A stretch of DNA of 64,000 nucleotides from Mortierella sp. BCC40632 (taxonomy: Eukaryota > Mortierellomycota > Mortierellomycetes > Mortierellales > Mortierellaceae), in NCBI GenBank assembly GCA_011634665.1, contig WAEK01000011.1:408001-472000 (forward strand). Reading direction: 5' to 3'. Numbering within the stretch: the first letter of the stretch is position 1; every line of letters starts with the position of its first letter. The translations under genes and the position numbers were made by a program. Below, one piece after another: positions 10,314-19,388 of the stretch. A model generated the notes under the pieces. It did no database searches. It was not told where the DNA came from and saw only the letters and a list, made by a program, of their open reading frames with translations.

Positions 10314-10443
10314 TGTTCAGATATTTGTTGTTCCACAGATACTATCTGATTCCTGTTCTTCATTATTTCCTACTTCATCGCTATTTCCATCACATTTCTC
10401 CCTCCCTATTCACTCAACGGCGCCCACCCTGGCGCGTCGCCTA

Positions 10444-10967
10444 GGATAAGCTCTACCACTGCGGGGTATTCCCTCCGCGCTCATGAGTAGTCGCCATTGG
10501 TCCTCGAGCAACGCTGCCCTGGTGCTCAGAACGATATGGCATCTGCTGATGCCACTCTGCTAGATAGTCTAGCAGGCAAGCGACATTTGGAGGTGATGGA
10601 GAGGATGGGGAGGATTCCTTTCCGGTGACAGTCTGTTTTTTCAACCTTTTAATCGTCTTGAAAAAGGCGGCAATCGTTGCGCGGGGCTTCGGCAACGTGA
10701 GCTGTTATGGTATTATGGAGGACTGCCACCGCAGAGCGGTGACTGTGGCTAGTTTAGTTTAGTCTTAGCCTACATAGCTATTTCCAGCAGAAACAGATTG
10801 TTTAAAAAAAAAAGCGGTGGGTGGCTGTGGCTAGTTTAGTTTAGTCTTAGCCTACATAGCCATTTCCAGCAGAAACAGATTGTTATAAAAAAAAAAAAAA
10901 AAAAAAAAGGATATGCTCTACCACTGCGGGGGTATTCCCTCCGCGCTCATGAGTAGTCACCATTGGT
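10444..10967 (+). mobile_element. 5'-truncated LINE copy (family Y) with a ~58-bp target duplication
   Basis: The insert 10502-10908 begins inside the end of a LINE reading frame (its bases parallel the C-terminal coding part at 11630-11758, ending RMGRIPFR-stop). It continues through a 3' untranslated region with the block GCTAGTTTAGTTTAGTCTTA and ends CAGATTGTTAT plus A23. It is flanked by a 58/59-bp direct repeat (10444-10501 and 10909-10967) starting GGATAAGCTCTACC, with about three differences. A second, shorter copy of the same 3' end is nested inside it (10742-10813). Confidence 0.65.
10742..10813 (+). mobile_element. Nested 3'-end LINE insertion (family Y)
   Basis: Starting ACTGTGGCTAGTTTAG and ending CAGATTGTTT plus A10, this 72-bp stretch duplicates the 3' end of the host copy. 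It interrupts that copy between two GCGGTG repeats (10736-10741 and 10814-10819), which look like a short target duplication. The host sequence resumes directly after it. Confidence 0.6.
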
Positions 10968-10989
10968 GATCGCCCCTCTAGTGGAAAAA

Positions 10990-11953
10990 AAAAAAAAAAA
11001 AAATATATTTGTGGGCTAAAAGTTTGGTTCTCTCTGTCGAGGAACCATTGTGTAATGACTGGGGGAGGAGAGCTGTCATCCAGCGGAAACAGATTGTTAA
11101 AAAAAAGGGGAGGAGAGCTGTCAGTGAAGCCAGTAGGGAAGCCAAGGAAGCATTCGAGAGGCAAAGAAGGAACAACGTGCCAGGATTGAGGACTCCTAGA
11201 CAGATGGTCTGGAGAGGTGCACCTGCCAGTATGGTGGCCAGGAGCCTAGATTTTATCAAGGAGAGCCCGGACTCCTCACCAAACCCTCAACAGAATGGTA
11301 GGGCGCTACCAAGAGCACCTTGGACCTTTGGTTCTCTCTGTCGAGGGCTGACACCGACAGCTCTAACTGCGGCATGGAAGAGACTATTCGCGGTAACAGA
11401 ATCAGTGGCAGCTCGGGTGGCCCACTGTTTTGTCAGCTACATCGAGTCGCAGTCAACTGAAGTCTTATGGAAAGAACGCTGTGAGGCAACAGTGGCATGG
11501 GAGACAAGACATGGAATCACCCCGGGGAAGAAGAAAGGCCCCTCCCAAGGAGCAAGAGGACGCTGGAGCGATGGCTATGGGTTTGCATGCCCTGCTGACG
11601 CCTGCCAGTGCGGATCCCTTCTTGTTGATCACCAGGAGCAACGATGCCCAGGAGCACAGAACGACGCAGCGTCGGCTGATACCTCCCTGCTCGATAGTCT
11701 AGCAGGACGGCGACATTTGGGGGTGTTGGAAAGGATGGGGAGGATACCTTTCCGGTAACGATCTTTTTCTCAACTATTTAAACGTCTCGAGAGAGACGGC
11801 AATCGTTGCTCGGGGCAACAGCCACGTGAGCTGTTATGGTTGATGGAGGGTTGCCACCGCAAAGCGGTGGGGGGGGGCTAGATTAGGTTTTCTTAGTTTA
11901 GTTTTGCCTGCACGGCTATTCCAGCGGAAACAGATTGTTAAAAAAAAAAAAAA
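10990..11953 (+). mobile_element. LINE family Y copy with ORF2 C-terminal remnant
   Basis: An open frame (11009-11758, about 249 residues) encodes the C-terminal part of a LINE ORF2-type protein. It includes FVSYIESQSTEVLWKERCE and WETRHGITPGKKKG, a pattern I associate with the region after the reverse transcriptase in fungal LINEs, and ends RMGRIPFR-stop. A 3' untranslated region with a GCCACCGCAAAGCGGTGG hairpin follows, then CAGATTGTT and A13. No reverse-transcriptase catalytic motif is present, so the copy is 5'-truncated and inactive. A tiny secondary insertion (11078-11106) sits inside its frame. Confidence 0.6.
11062..11122 (+). mobile_element. Micro-insertion of LINE 3' tail (21 nt plus poly-A), 16-bp TSD
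   Basis: ATCCAGCGGAAACAGATTGTT and A8 (11078-11106) are flanked by perfect 16-bp direct repeats GGGGAGGAGAGCTGTC at 11062-11077 and 11107-11122. The inserted bases equal the 3' end of the family Y copy at 11919-11953. Insert plus one repeat is 45 nt, so the surrounding LINE frame stays open with 15 extra codons. Confidence 0.7.
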
Positions 11954-12198
11954 GTCGAGGAGCCATTGTAGACCATTTCGTCCGTTTCATCGAAGGGAAG
12001 GCATCCCGTGGCTAGTTTAGTTTAGTCTTAGCCTACATAGCTATTTCCAGCAGAAACATATTGTTAAAAAAAAAAAAAAAGTGTAGTTGAGATAGCCATG
12101 GGAGGCTTGTCGCTACCCTGTAGTGACCTTAGATTAGTTCTTTGCCTACGTAGTTATCTTAGAGACGGATTGGTATATGTTAATATATATAAAAAAAG
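11954..12198 (+). mobile_element. Two further LINE 3'-end fragments
   Basis: 11954-12078 starts GTCGAGGAGCCATTGTAGACC, resembling 11038-11055. It then jumps to the 3' block GCTAGTTTAGTTTAGTCTTA and ends CAGAAACATATTGTTA plus poly-A. A diverged relative follows (12079-12198) with CCTTAGATTAGTTCTTTGCC and an A/T-rich tail. Both look like truncated or rearranged family Y copies. Confidence 0.45.
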
Positions 12199-12399
12199 TC
12201 TCGAAATTTCGTGGCACTAGAAAAATGAGGAGGATACTATTCGGGTAGCCAAACCAGCACCAATTGTCAACGATTAGAGCATTTTGGCAGGGGACAGCCG
12301 TTGTTGTGAGGTGTATTAGAGCAAAATGTAAATACTATAGTGCATTGAAGCTATTGAGCATTAACACTCCGATGAATGATGACAACATTCCATGTAATA

Positions 12400-12690
12400 A
12401 AAAGCGCAACTCCTGGACCTCCCGGACTCTTTGCCCTAGTTGTAAATCCTACCTTTGACTTGCCCCCTCCACGGGTGCTCTTTGTACCCTAGTCTTTTTC
12501 TTTTTCTCTGCATCTGTATCTTTAGTAGCTATATCGACTCTGGGTCGCCCTCCACCTTTTCTTTCTTCCCTCTATTCTTTCTGTTTTAGGTAGTGTAGTT
12601 TTTGAGAACTGGTTGGCCACGTCCACGGATCGTGGGATGGGTGCGTGCCGATGAATAAAACCCCAGCGGGACTTGCAAAAATAACATAAA
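12400..12690 (+). mobile_element. Family X retroelement 3' region, plus orientation
   Basis: Contains TTTAGTAGCTATATCG, CGCCCTCCACCTTTTC, GGCCACGTCCACGGATCGTG and GCCGATGAATAAAACCCC in the same order as the minus-strand copy at 9041-9300. It is truncated at the 5' side and has a weak A-rich end. It includes the end of a reading frame rich in Leu/Pro just upstream (about 12400-12458). Confidence 0.55.
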
Positions 12691-13242
12691 ACAAAATTAA
12701 AGGTGAAGCCGTGTAATGAACTGCAATAGAATGGCCACTAGACTGCCTAGCTTTCTTACGAAAAACAAATTCCGCCTGACAAGTTACACATATTAAGTTT
12801 CTTAAAGTCTTTGCAGTGGAGACTGTGTTTACAGGGATGTGTAAAGTCGATTAAAAAAGATGTGCCTGAACACAGGGTCCAGGCCAAAAACTCTTTAGTA
12901 ATTACCTATAAATTTGAACGAATGGTTCTAGTCTGGCTATTATACAGTGTGTGTGTTCACATAATGAATCTCATGGCAAACAATGGGCGCTTGTCTTCGG
13001 CTCTGATGGAAAAGGTTTGATTCAGGGTCCACATACACCTCAAGGGAAGCCCGGAATCAAGCCGATTATGTCCCCAGGCCCGCCAGGAATCTTATCCCAC
13101 CAGGACCCATCTCCACTGCCTCCAGGAAGAAGTCCCTTTGCAAGATCTTTGAGCTATTTCACCAAGAGAAACATTGTCATTAATGCCAAAGATAAGCTAG
13201 GTGATGCCCTTTCGATAAGGCATCGTTCATCTTCACGGAGCT
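12691..13242. other. No gene recognised
   Basis: A frame at 12951-13256 (+) contains a Pro-rich stretch followed by FTKRNIVINAKDKLGDALS. It is bounded by weak signals and overlaps the end of the LEA2-domain gene on the other strand, so it is left as an uninterpreted fragment. Nothing else was recognised. Confidence 0.3.
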
Positions 13243-14569
13243 TCACAGATAGGTGATACTTACATTTAATGGGCATTTGATGTCAATGGGAAATTTCTTC
13301 AGATCAGGGCTAAGGTTGAAGCTCAATAATCGCATCCGGATATTCAGATCAAAGTTCATTGTGAACTCTGTATTTTTGAAACCAACAACAGTGCCGAGGC
13401 CGCCACATTTTGAGATAAAGTCTCTTAGTAGACCAAACCCTGGATCCTGACTCTTGTCATAGCTCGCCCAAATTGGAAATTGCACAGTTTGGACGTATTT
13501 TGGTGGAAAGTCTGTGTCTGTGATGTTGCCGCCTCCGAGTGGTGGTGCATATGTCGGGTAGTAAGCCTAGATGGGTCGTTGTAGAGTTAGCCTAGAATAC
13601 TCGCTTTACCAACCCTTCTAAACCCGAACTCTGATTTGTAAGGGAGGGTGTGTGCCATTATGGTTTCTCCCTGGCTCGCCCTTGGATTAGTGTCCTTTAA
13701 TCTCCATTGGTAATGACAGCAGCAGCGTCTTGGATTCCACTCCAGAGCTTAGTGTCCGCATGTACAAGTAAAAAAGGTCCTGAGATCCTGAAGTCATCGC
13801 CGCAATCCCTTTTGCCCTATTTATTGTACGTAACACAGTTGCGCACTTTCAGTTCCGATAGCGCCAACGAGGAGAAAGAGCCCTTCGGGGGTTTTCAGGG
13901 CTTGCTCGGATTCCGCCACAATTCGATCCATAGTGGGACGCTGCAGCCAAAGACACTCTTAATCCTCAATAGGGGATGGCGGAGGCTTCCATGGTTGTTG
14001 TGGTTGTTGTGGCTCATGGCAATGATGGCTGGGGCAGAAGAGGCAAGCGTTTTATGAGGAGGATAACATACCGTGATATTCAGCAATTCAAAGTATACTC
14101 CAATTGGGTTTGGGTTGTTGACAGAAAGGTTGGCGACAAGGTGAACGCCCAAAGTCGTGTTGCCATCATTGAATGTAAACTCAGGTGAGCCTACCAGGTT
14201 CTGGAACTCGACCTTTGGTATCGAAAATACGGTATACATCACCATGATAAAGATGATGACTCCTATGAGAATTGCCAGGCCGAAGCAAGCGGCTGTTCGA
14301 CCTAGGCGTGATTGGATACAGGGAAAAAGTGCATCCCATCTTCTCAATGGTCGCTCGTCTTTTATCCGTGTAATGCTATCGTGGTTGCTGTGGTTGCTGC
14401 GAATGTCATCTTCATGCTCTGCTCGATGACGATAGCGATGATCTGGTTCGTATGAATCATAGGAGTTTCTTCTTTCTTCAAAGCTATTGCTGCGACTTCT
14501 TTCCCTGTGTTTGGAGCGAGAAAAGTCCTCCATTGGGTAGGCTTGGCGCTGGCTACTCCTCCGACCCAT
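13243..14569 (-). CDS. Membrane protein with LEA2 (NDR1/HIN1-like) domain
   Basis: Two exons, 14569-14072 and 13566-13243, 273 residues, joined in phase 0 across an unusually long 505-nt intron. Residues 1-90 are hydrophilic, rich in Arg/Ser/His. A single membrane span follows (about 93-115, ending YTVFSIPKVEF), then a LEA2-type beta-rich domain (NLSVNNPNPIGVYFE, QFPIWASYDKS, FNLSPDLKKFP). This layout fits fungal NDR1/HIN1-like proteins: cytosolic basic tail, membrane anchor, lumenal or outer LEA2 domain. A strong donor (AAT|GTAAGTATC) occurs five codons before the stop, so the last residues may instead come from a further exon. The function is not known; membrane or vacuolar localisation is inferred. 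Confidence 0.8.
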
Positions 14570-15282
14570 GATTATTTGCGCCTAGTGTTTCTTCTGCGTA
14601 GTACTGGGTAGTTTGTGTGTGCGTTGAAAAGTCCAGAGAGGGTGTCCCGTCTAGAGATTGGTTCTGATGGGGCTCAGGAATGATGGGGTTCTGGGATGGA
14701 GACAGAAACAAATGTTACTGACTAATATAGCGAAAGGATTGGGTAAAATGAATGGGGTTGGTAGGAAAGGCGAATGCAAGAGATGGAGTGTGGTGTGGTA
14801 TGTGTGTGCGGGGAGGGGGGAGGAGGAGGAGGAGAGAGGTAAGATGTAATGAGCAGGAAAGATGTGTTTTTGCGGATTAAAGAAACGCAGAGAACCTCAT
14901 CATTGAGATGGGCAGAGCAGTGAGCCAGAACAAGTCCGTCGCACAGAACTGGTCAAAGACTCAGCCGTAATATTGTCGGGGACACAGAGACGGATGACAT
15001 GCAGATGCATCGGCCTCGGTGGTTGAGAACCCTGTCTTTCGTTTTCCAAGCTAAAACGACTCCCAGTCGCCAACAGGTCTGTACTGCTCAAACACTCTCT
15101 CCCGCCTTTCACTTTGTCAATTTAAAGAATTCGAATCTCGCCTCAGTCACCATTCCAGGAGAGGAAGGGTTGCTTACGGCGGCTATTGCCACCAAACTTT
15201 GTTGGTCTCATCTCTCACCAGCTCGCGCCCAATCTCCGATGTTTGGTCCAAACAATTATTTTTCTTTCATTACATGATCATT
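14570..15282. other. LEA2-domain gene upstream region
   Basis: No gene was recognised. The first 300 bp contain CT- and A/C-rich minus-strand tracts (14790-14850) like other 5' leaders in this window. Short ORFs on both strands lack splice or family support. Confidence 0.35.
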
Positions 15283-17326
15283 TTAATATGGTGTAATAGA
15301 GTCACCTGCACGCACTCGAGCGACGTTCCAATCATTGAAAAGATTGGCGACCTTGAAGACATTGCCGATCCAGTAATTGTTTACGCGAACTCGGAACCAG
15401 TAGGGCCACCGCGAATAACAGTAGTTTCCAATAGCATCTAGAAATCCCCCGTTTGTCTCTTTTGATAGGGGTTCGATGCAAAGTTGTGGGATTTTACCCT
15501 TCTTAAGCTGGTCGATAATGTCGTCCTCCAATATAGCCATACTACAAAGTAAGACAAACAGAGTCATTAGAGTGTGCGACAGGACTTAGAGCACTGCTTT
15601 CGACAAGTAAATTCCGAAGTTAGGTATCGTATTTGAGACTTACTTGATGTCAATTTGCTGCCATCTGACATATGATCCATCGGTTGGGGGTCCTTGCGCA
15701 CACCAGTCATAGTAGGTCTTATTCAGTTCACTAGGCATCGAGTCTTGACTTGTGTAAGTAAACCCATCCTGCTTCCAGAGATCCTTTTGATTCGCCCAAC
15801 CAGGCTTTGGGTCAGGAATTGGGTAGTAGGTATCTCCAAAAAAGAGCATGATCCTCTTGTTTGCCGTAATCATATCACGTAGCGTTGGCCAGGGTTCTGT
15901 TATACTCTTTCTTGACCAGAACATTAGCTCACCCGTTGAGAGTGTAAAGTACTGAAGGATCTTGGATATGATCATCTGTGACAGTATTGTAATATCTCCG
16001 TCTGTCTCGTTGAATTCAATCGTGAGCACTTCATAAGGATTGGCCACTATGAACTGTAATATCTGTTGGAGCACCGAGTCGAGCGATACTCCAAGCGCCC
16101 TTATTATTCCTTGACCATGACACATCACGACCTGAGTATTGTTGTTTGTCAGGCACGTCCCTAGATCTAGGAACCGGATGCCTAGGATACGTTTGTGATA
16201 TTCCAGTGGTGAGTGAGATTGGTCTACAAGTAACCTGAGTTGGCAAACTACTGACTGCTAGGTGGTTGTATCTTACCATCCTGAAGTTGTCGGGCAATAG
16301 GATATCCAGGTTGATTTTCCCACAGGCACTTTATGGCCCAGTCGGGGACGACATCCAAGCAAGCAGAGCCCCAGAGAGTGCAGATATCCATACTACTAAT
16401 ACAAATCTCTTCCCAGCCTAGACAGAACTGTTCAGTAGACTCGCAGACAGAGGAAAATGCTCCACAGAGCCAATGGAGCCAACCTGGCAGGTTCTTGGTA
16501 CAGGTATTCGTGATCTTTGTGCAGCGGACCTCCCAGCCCTTTGTACAGTTTTGTGCCTGTTGGGTGCAGACAGTCGTTTTTTGGAGGCATTTGTTTGTTG
16601 CGAGCTCGCAATCATATTCAAGGTCGTATGAGGCGCTGTTATGTGTACCTGGGTATGTCTAGCAAGAGAGAGAAAAAGCAACATTATTAAATTGGGCAAG
16701 CAAACTATGCATGGCAAATGAAACTAAATGCTCGCTCAGCTTACCACCTGGTTGTAACGCAAATCACAGATATCGGCTCTTCCATTACATAGCATATCAG
16801 TGCTGTTTACCGCGGCCTTTGCTTGAAAGGCTGAGAGGGGCATTGAAATGTTGTGCATTACACGAGGCCTCAGGTCTACTCCTTTAGCCTCAGGAGCAAA
16901 ATTACCCGATGCGTCACGCTTATGCATATTTTGCTCATGTTGTGGCTGCAACAGTGGTTGACCTGAGCAGGGGGTTCCCCACTTGGCATGCTGCTGAGGG
17001 CTCCACGCAAGTGGATGCTGAGATAACCGGGGCAACGCTTCGATGTTGCCTTGCCCATGATTTGCTCTCTTCCCAAGTGTTGTTGGTGGAGGTGGCAGTG
17101 GTGGCGCCACTCTTGGCTCACGCTGTAGGTCCAGACTCCGTGGTGGAGTGGTTGCCACCGCCACTGTCAAAAGGGGGGTTATGATGCCACAGATGACGAG
17201 CCAGAACATCGACAAGAATACCGATCTCTGGAGATGCCTTCTATGTTGACTTTTATATTCCCTCCTTCGAGTTTGATCTAGTTTGCCCAAATGCATTGAG
17301 CAGTCTTCCTTTGTTGCTGGCACCAA
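15283..17326 (-). CDS. PLC-like phosphodiesterase (PI-PLC X-type TIM barrel), signal-anchored
   Basis: Four exons: 17326-16745, 16658-16277, 16181-15644 and 15541-15283, 586 residues, all in phase. A basic N-terminus precedes a membrane segment (about 36-58, FWLVICGIITPLLTVAV), then a Pro-rich linker and a Cys-rich insert. The catalytic fold shows TYPGTHNSASYD (His200), IRFLDLGTCL (Arg324, Asp327) and VVMCHGQG (His343), the two-histidine arrangement of PI-PLC-type phosphodiesterases. It also has LTIEFNE and RIMLFFGDTYY barrel strands. It should enter the secretory pathway as a type II or secreted enzyme cleaving a phosphodiester, perhaps a glycerophospholipid; the substrate is unknown. Many Cys residues (CTKITNTCTKN) in the insert suggest disulfides. 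Confidence 0.85.
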
Positions 17327-17370
17327 GTTGAGATTGTTTCCGACTGCAATTATTCCAATTCAGTCACTCC

Positions 17371-17380
17371 CGTTTTATAG
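17371..17380 (-). promoter_or_regulatory. Possible TATA box of the PLC-like gene
   Basis: CTATAAAACG on the minus strand lies about 45 nt upstream of the ATG at 17326. The position is plausible for a core promoter with a short leader; no initiator was identified. Confidence 0.4.
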
Positions 17381-19388
17381 TCGAGGCTACTCGGTGGGAA
17401 GGTAAATCGAAGTGTTGTTGGCGTAGGTCGCCCGCGATGTCAATAGAAGGGTATGAGAAGGTTGCTTGGTCTTGTTCGTCCTTTCAGTGGCTCTTGAAGT
17501 AGAAGGTACCACCACAGTTGTCTTGTAGTAATGTCTGTCTGTCTTCTTGCTTCCAAACTAGAATAGGTATAGTCGAATCCGTTCCTTTTTCTTGGTATAT
17601 TAGGATGATAACGGCTCTGAAGTCTATGATCGGTACAGCAGCTGAATGGGTATATTTGAAGTTCTATGGGGCTCATTCCCCAGTTGGTTCTGCAGCTTAT
17701 GTGGTCTCTTGGTATTGTGCGGAGGACGGGGAAGCGGGGGAAATGCAGACAGGCGGTGAGAAAGAGAGACAATATCAGGAAGCTGAAGAAGGCTGGTGGT
17801 TTGGGAAAGCGGAGGTGGCGAGAGAAGGAAGGGGAGCAAAGACAGGTTCACAGGATGGAGAAGAAGAAGAAAGAATAAAACGATCCCAAGAGTCGTGGGA
17901 GGTGGCTGCTGGTGCGGACGCTGATGCTGATGCTGATGCTGCTGTTCCTGCTCTTGTTCCCTTGCTGGACGAATACCGGTTCTCCGAGGACAGAAAAATA
18001 AGGTGCAAGATGAAATTGGTTGCAGTTCCTGCTCGTTTACTGATTTTTGTTCTGTGCTGACGGCTGCCTCTGTACTGCTGAACTAAGCAGGGAAAGATGC
18101 GGCGCTCTCTCTCTTTCTCGGGGGAGAGCAAGTCTAGGGGGGGTGGATGCTAATCGTCTATTGGGGAGGGGTGCCCTCTGAGCCAACCGATGAGGAATGT
18201 CCTGAGCAAGGAACGAGCTTTTGAAAAGGTGTTGACGGGGATGGGTGGAGCAACAAGAACAAGAAGGAGAAAAAAGCAAGAGCAGAACAAAAGCAAAGGC
18301 CAGTGGCGGAGACAATACAAGGTGACTTTTTTGTGCGCAGGGCAGCATGGTAACAATATCGAGTAGCTGAGGCCACGGTTCATGTCACCTGGTAAAAACT
18401 GTTCGTTTCCCTGTCTCCTTGTCTCTCTGTCCATCCCACCCCCTGTCCCTCCCACTTCCTTGTCCCTCCATCCCTCTTTTAGTTAGGTGCAACGCTCCCT
18501 CGCATGTATCTTTTTCATGTCAAGCACGTCAAAGCAAGCGCAAACAAATAAACACAGCTTGTGAAGAGCTGAAATGCTACTCCTTCAGGTTTGCCTGTTT
18601 GACCACAAGTCCGGAAGAACCAATGTTCATGCTGTCGCTTTCTAGACAAGCCAGAGGAAAAAAAGGGTTCATTTCTTCCTCTTCAGTTTGCATGTCTTGT
18701 GTTGTTCTTGTGCACCTGCGCCATTGTGTGCGATCGACCTAGATGTGAAGGTCTTCTTTCAACCCCATCCTAGCCTCGGCGGGAAGTGACATTTTCCTAA
18801 TCCTCTAGTTGACGTTTCGTCTTCATACCGGCAAAGGACCAAGACTTCTTTTCATCCAGCCTGAGATTCATTGGCCGTGATGCCTAGGAACTAGGGCCAT
18901 TCGCACAAGCTGAGGGTTGGGCGGTAAGAGTTACTCTCGAGAAAGCGAACAGCCCGTCTTGATTTTCGTGCTTTTGCTCACCCTTTTCTCCACTGCCCCC
19001 TTTTAAGTTCCTCTTTTCGTACTGCTGACCACGCGCGTGCGCATCTCAACTTTCTTTTGCCATATTGTCACCCACAACATTAGACGAGGTCTCCTTTTCC
19101 TCCTTCAGGGTCTAAATACAAGACAAGAAAAAGGGGTGGCGTGGTTGAAAGGAAAAACTAAAGGAAAGCGAAAGGAGATCCTTTCCAATGACTTTGGACA
19201 GCATTACAACATTGTCTAATGGATTAACTTTTCACTTGCAGCACGTTCCTGGCGGTTTTTTTTTCTGGTTTTAATGCTGGTGTCTCTTTTGCCTAGGGCT
19301 GTGGGCCATCTTTGAGGGTATGAATAAAGCTGGCGGACTGTTCTGGTAGAACATCCGATTATGGTCCTCTCATTACTTGTTCCTATTT
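17381..19388. other. Intergenic, about 2 kb
   Basis: Between the PLC-like gene start and the TM9SF stop. There is CT-rich DNA near 18090-18300 and 18410-18480, and an alternating Ala/Asp-coding hexamer-like run at 17918-17942. An ORF at 17518-18060 (+) is low-complexity and not convincing as a gene. No RNA gene was seen. Confidence 0.35.

Noticed and set aside
17518..18060. 180-codon frame on plus between the PLC-like and TM9SF genes
   Set aside because: Low-complexity Glu/Lys- and Ala/Asp-rich product, no splice partners, overlaps the presumed PLC-like promoter.
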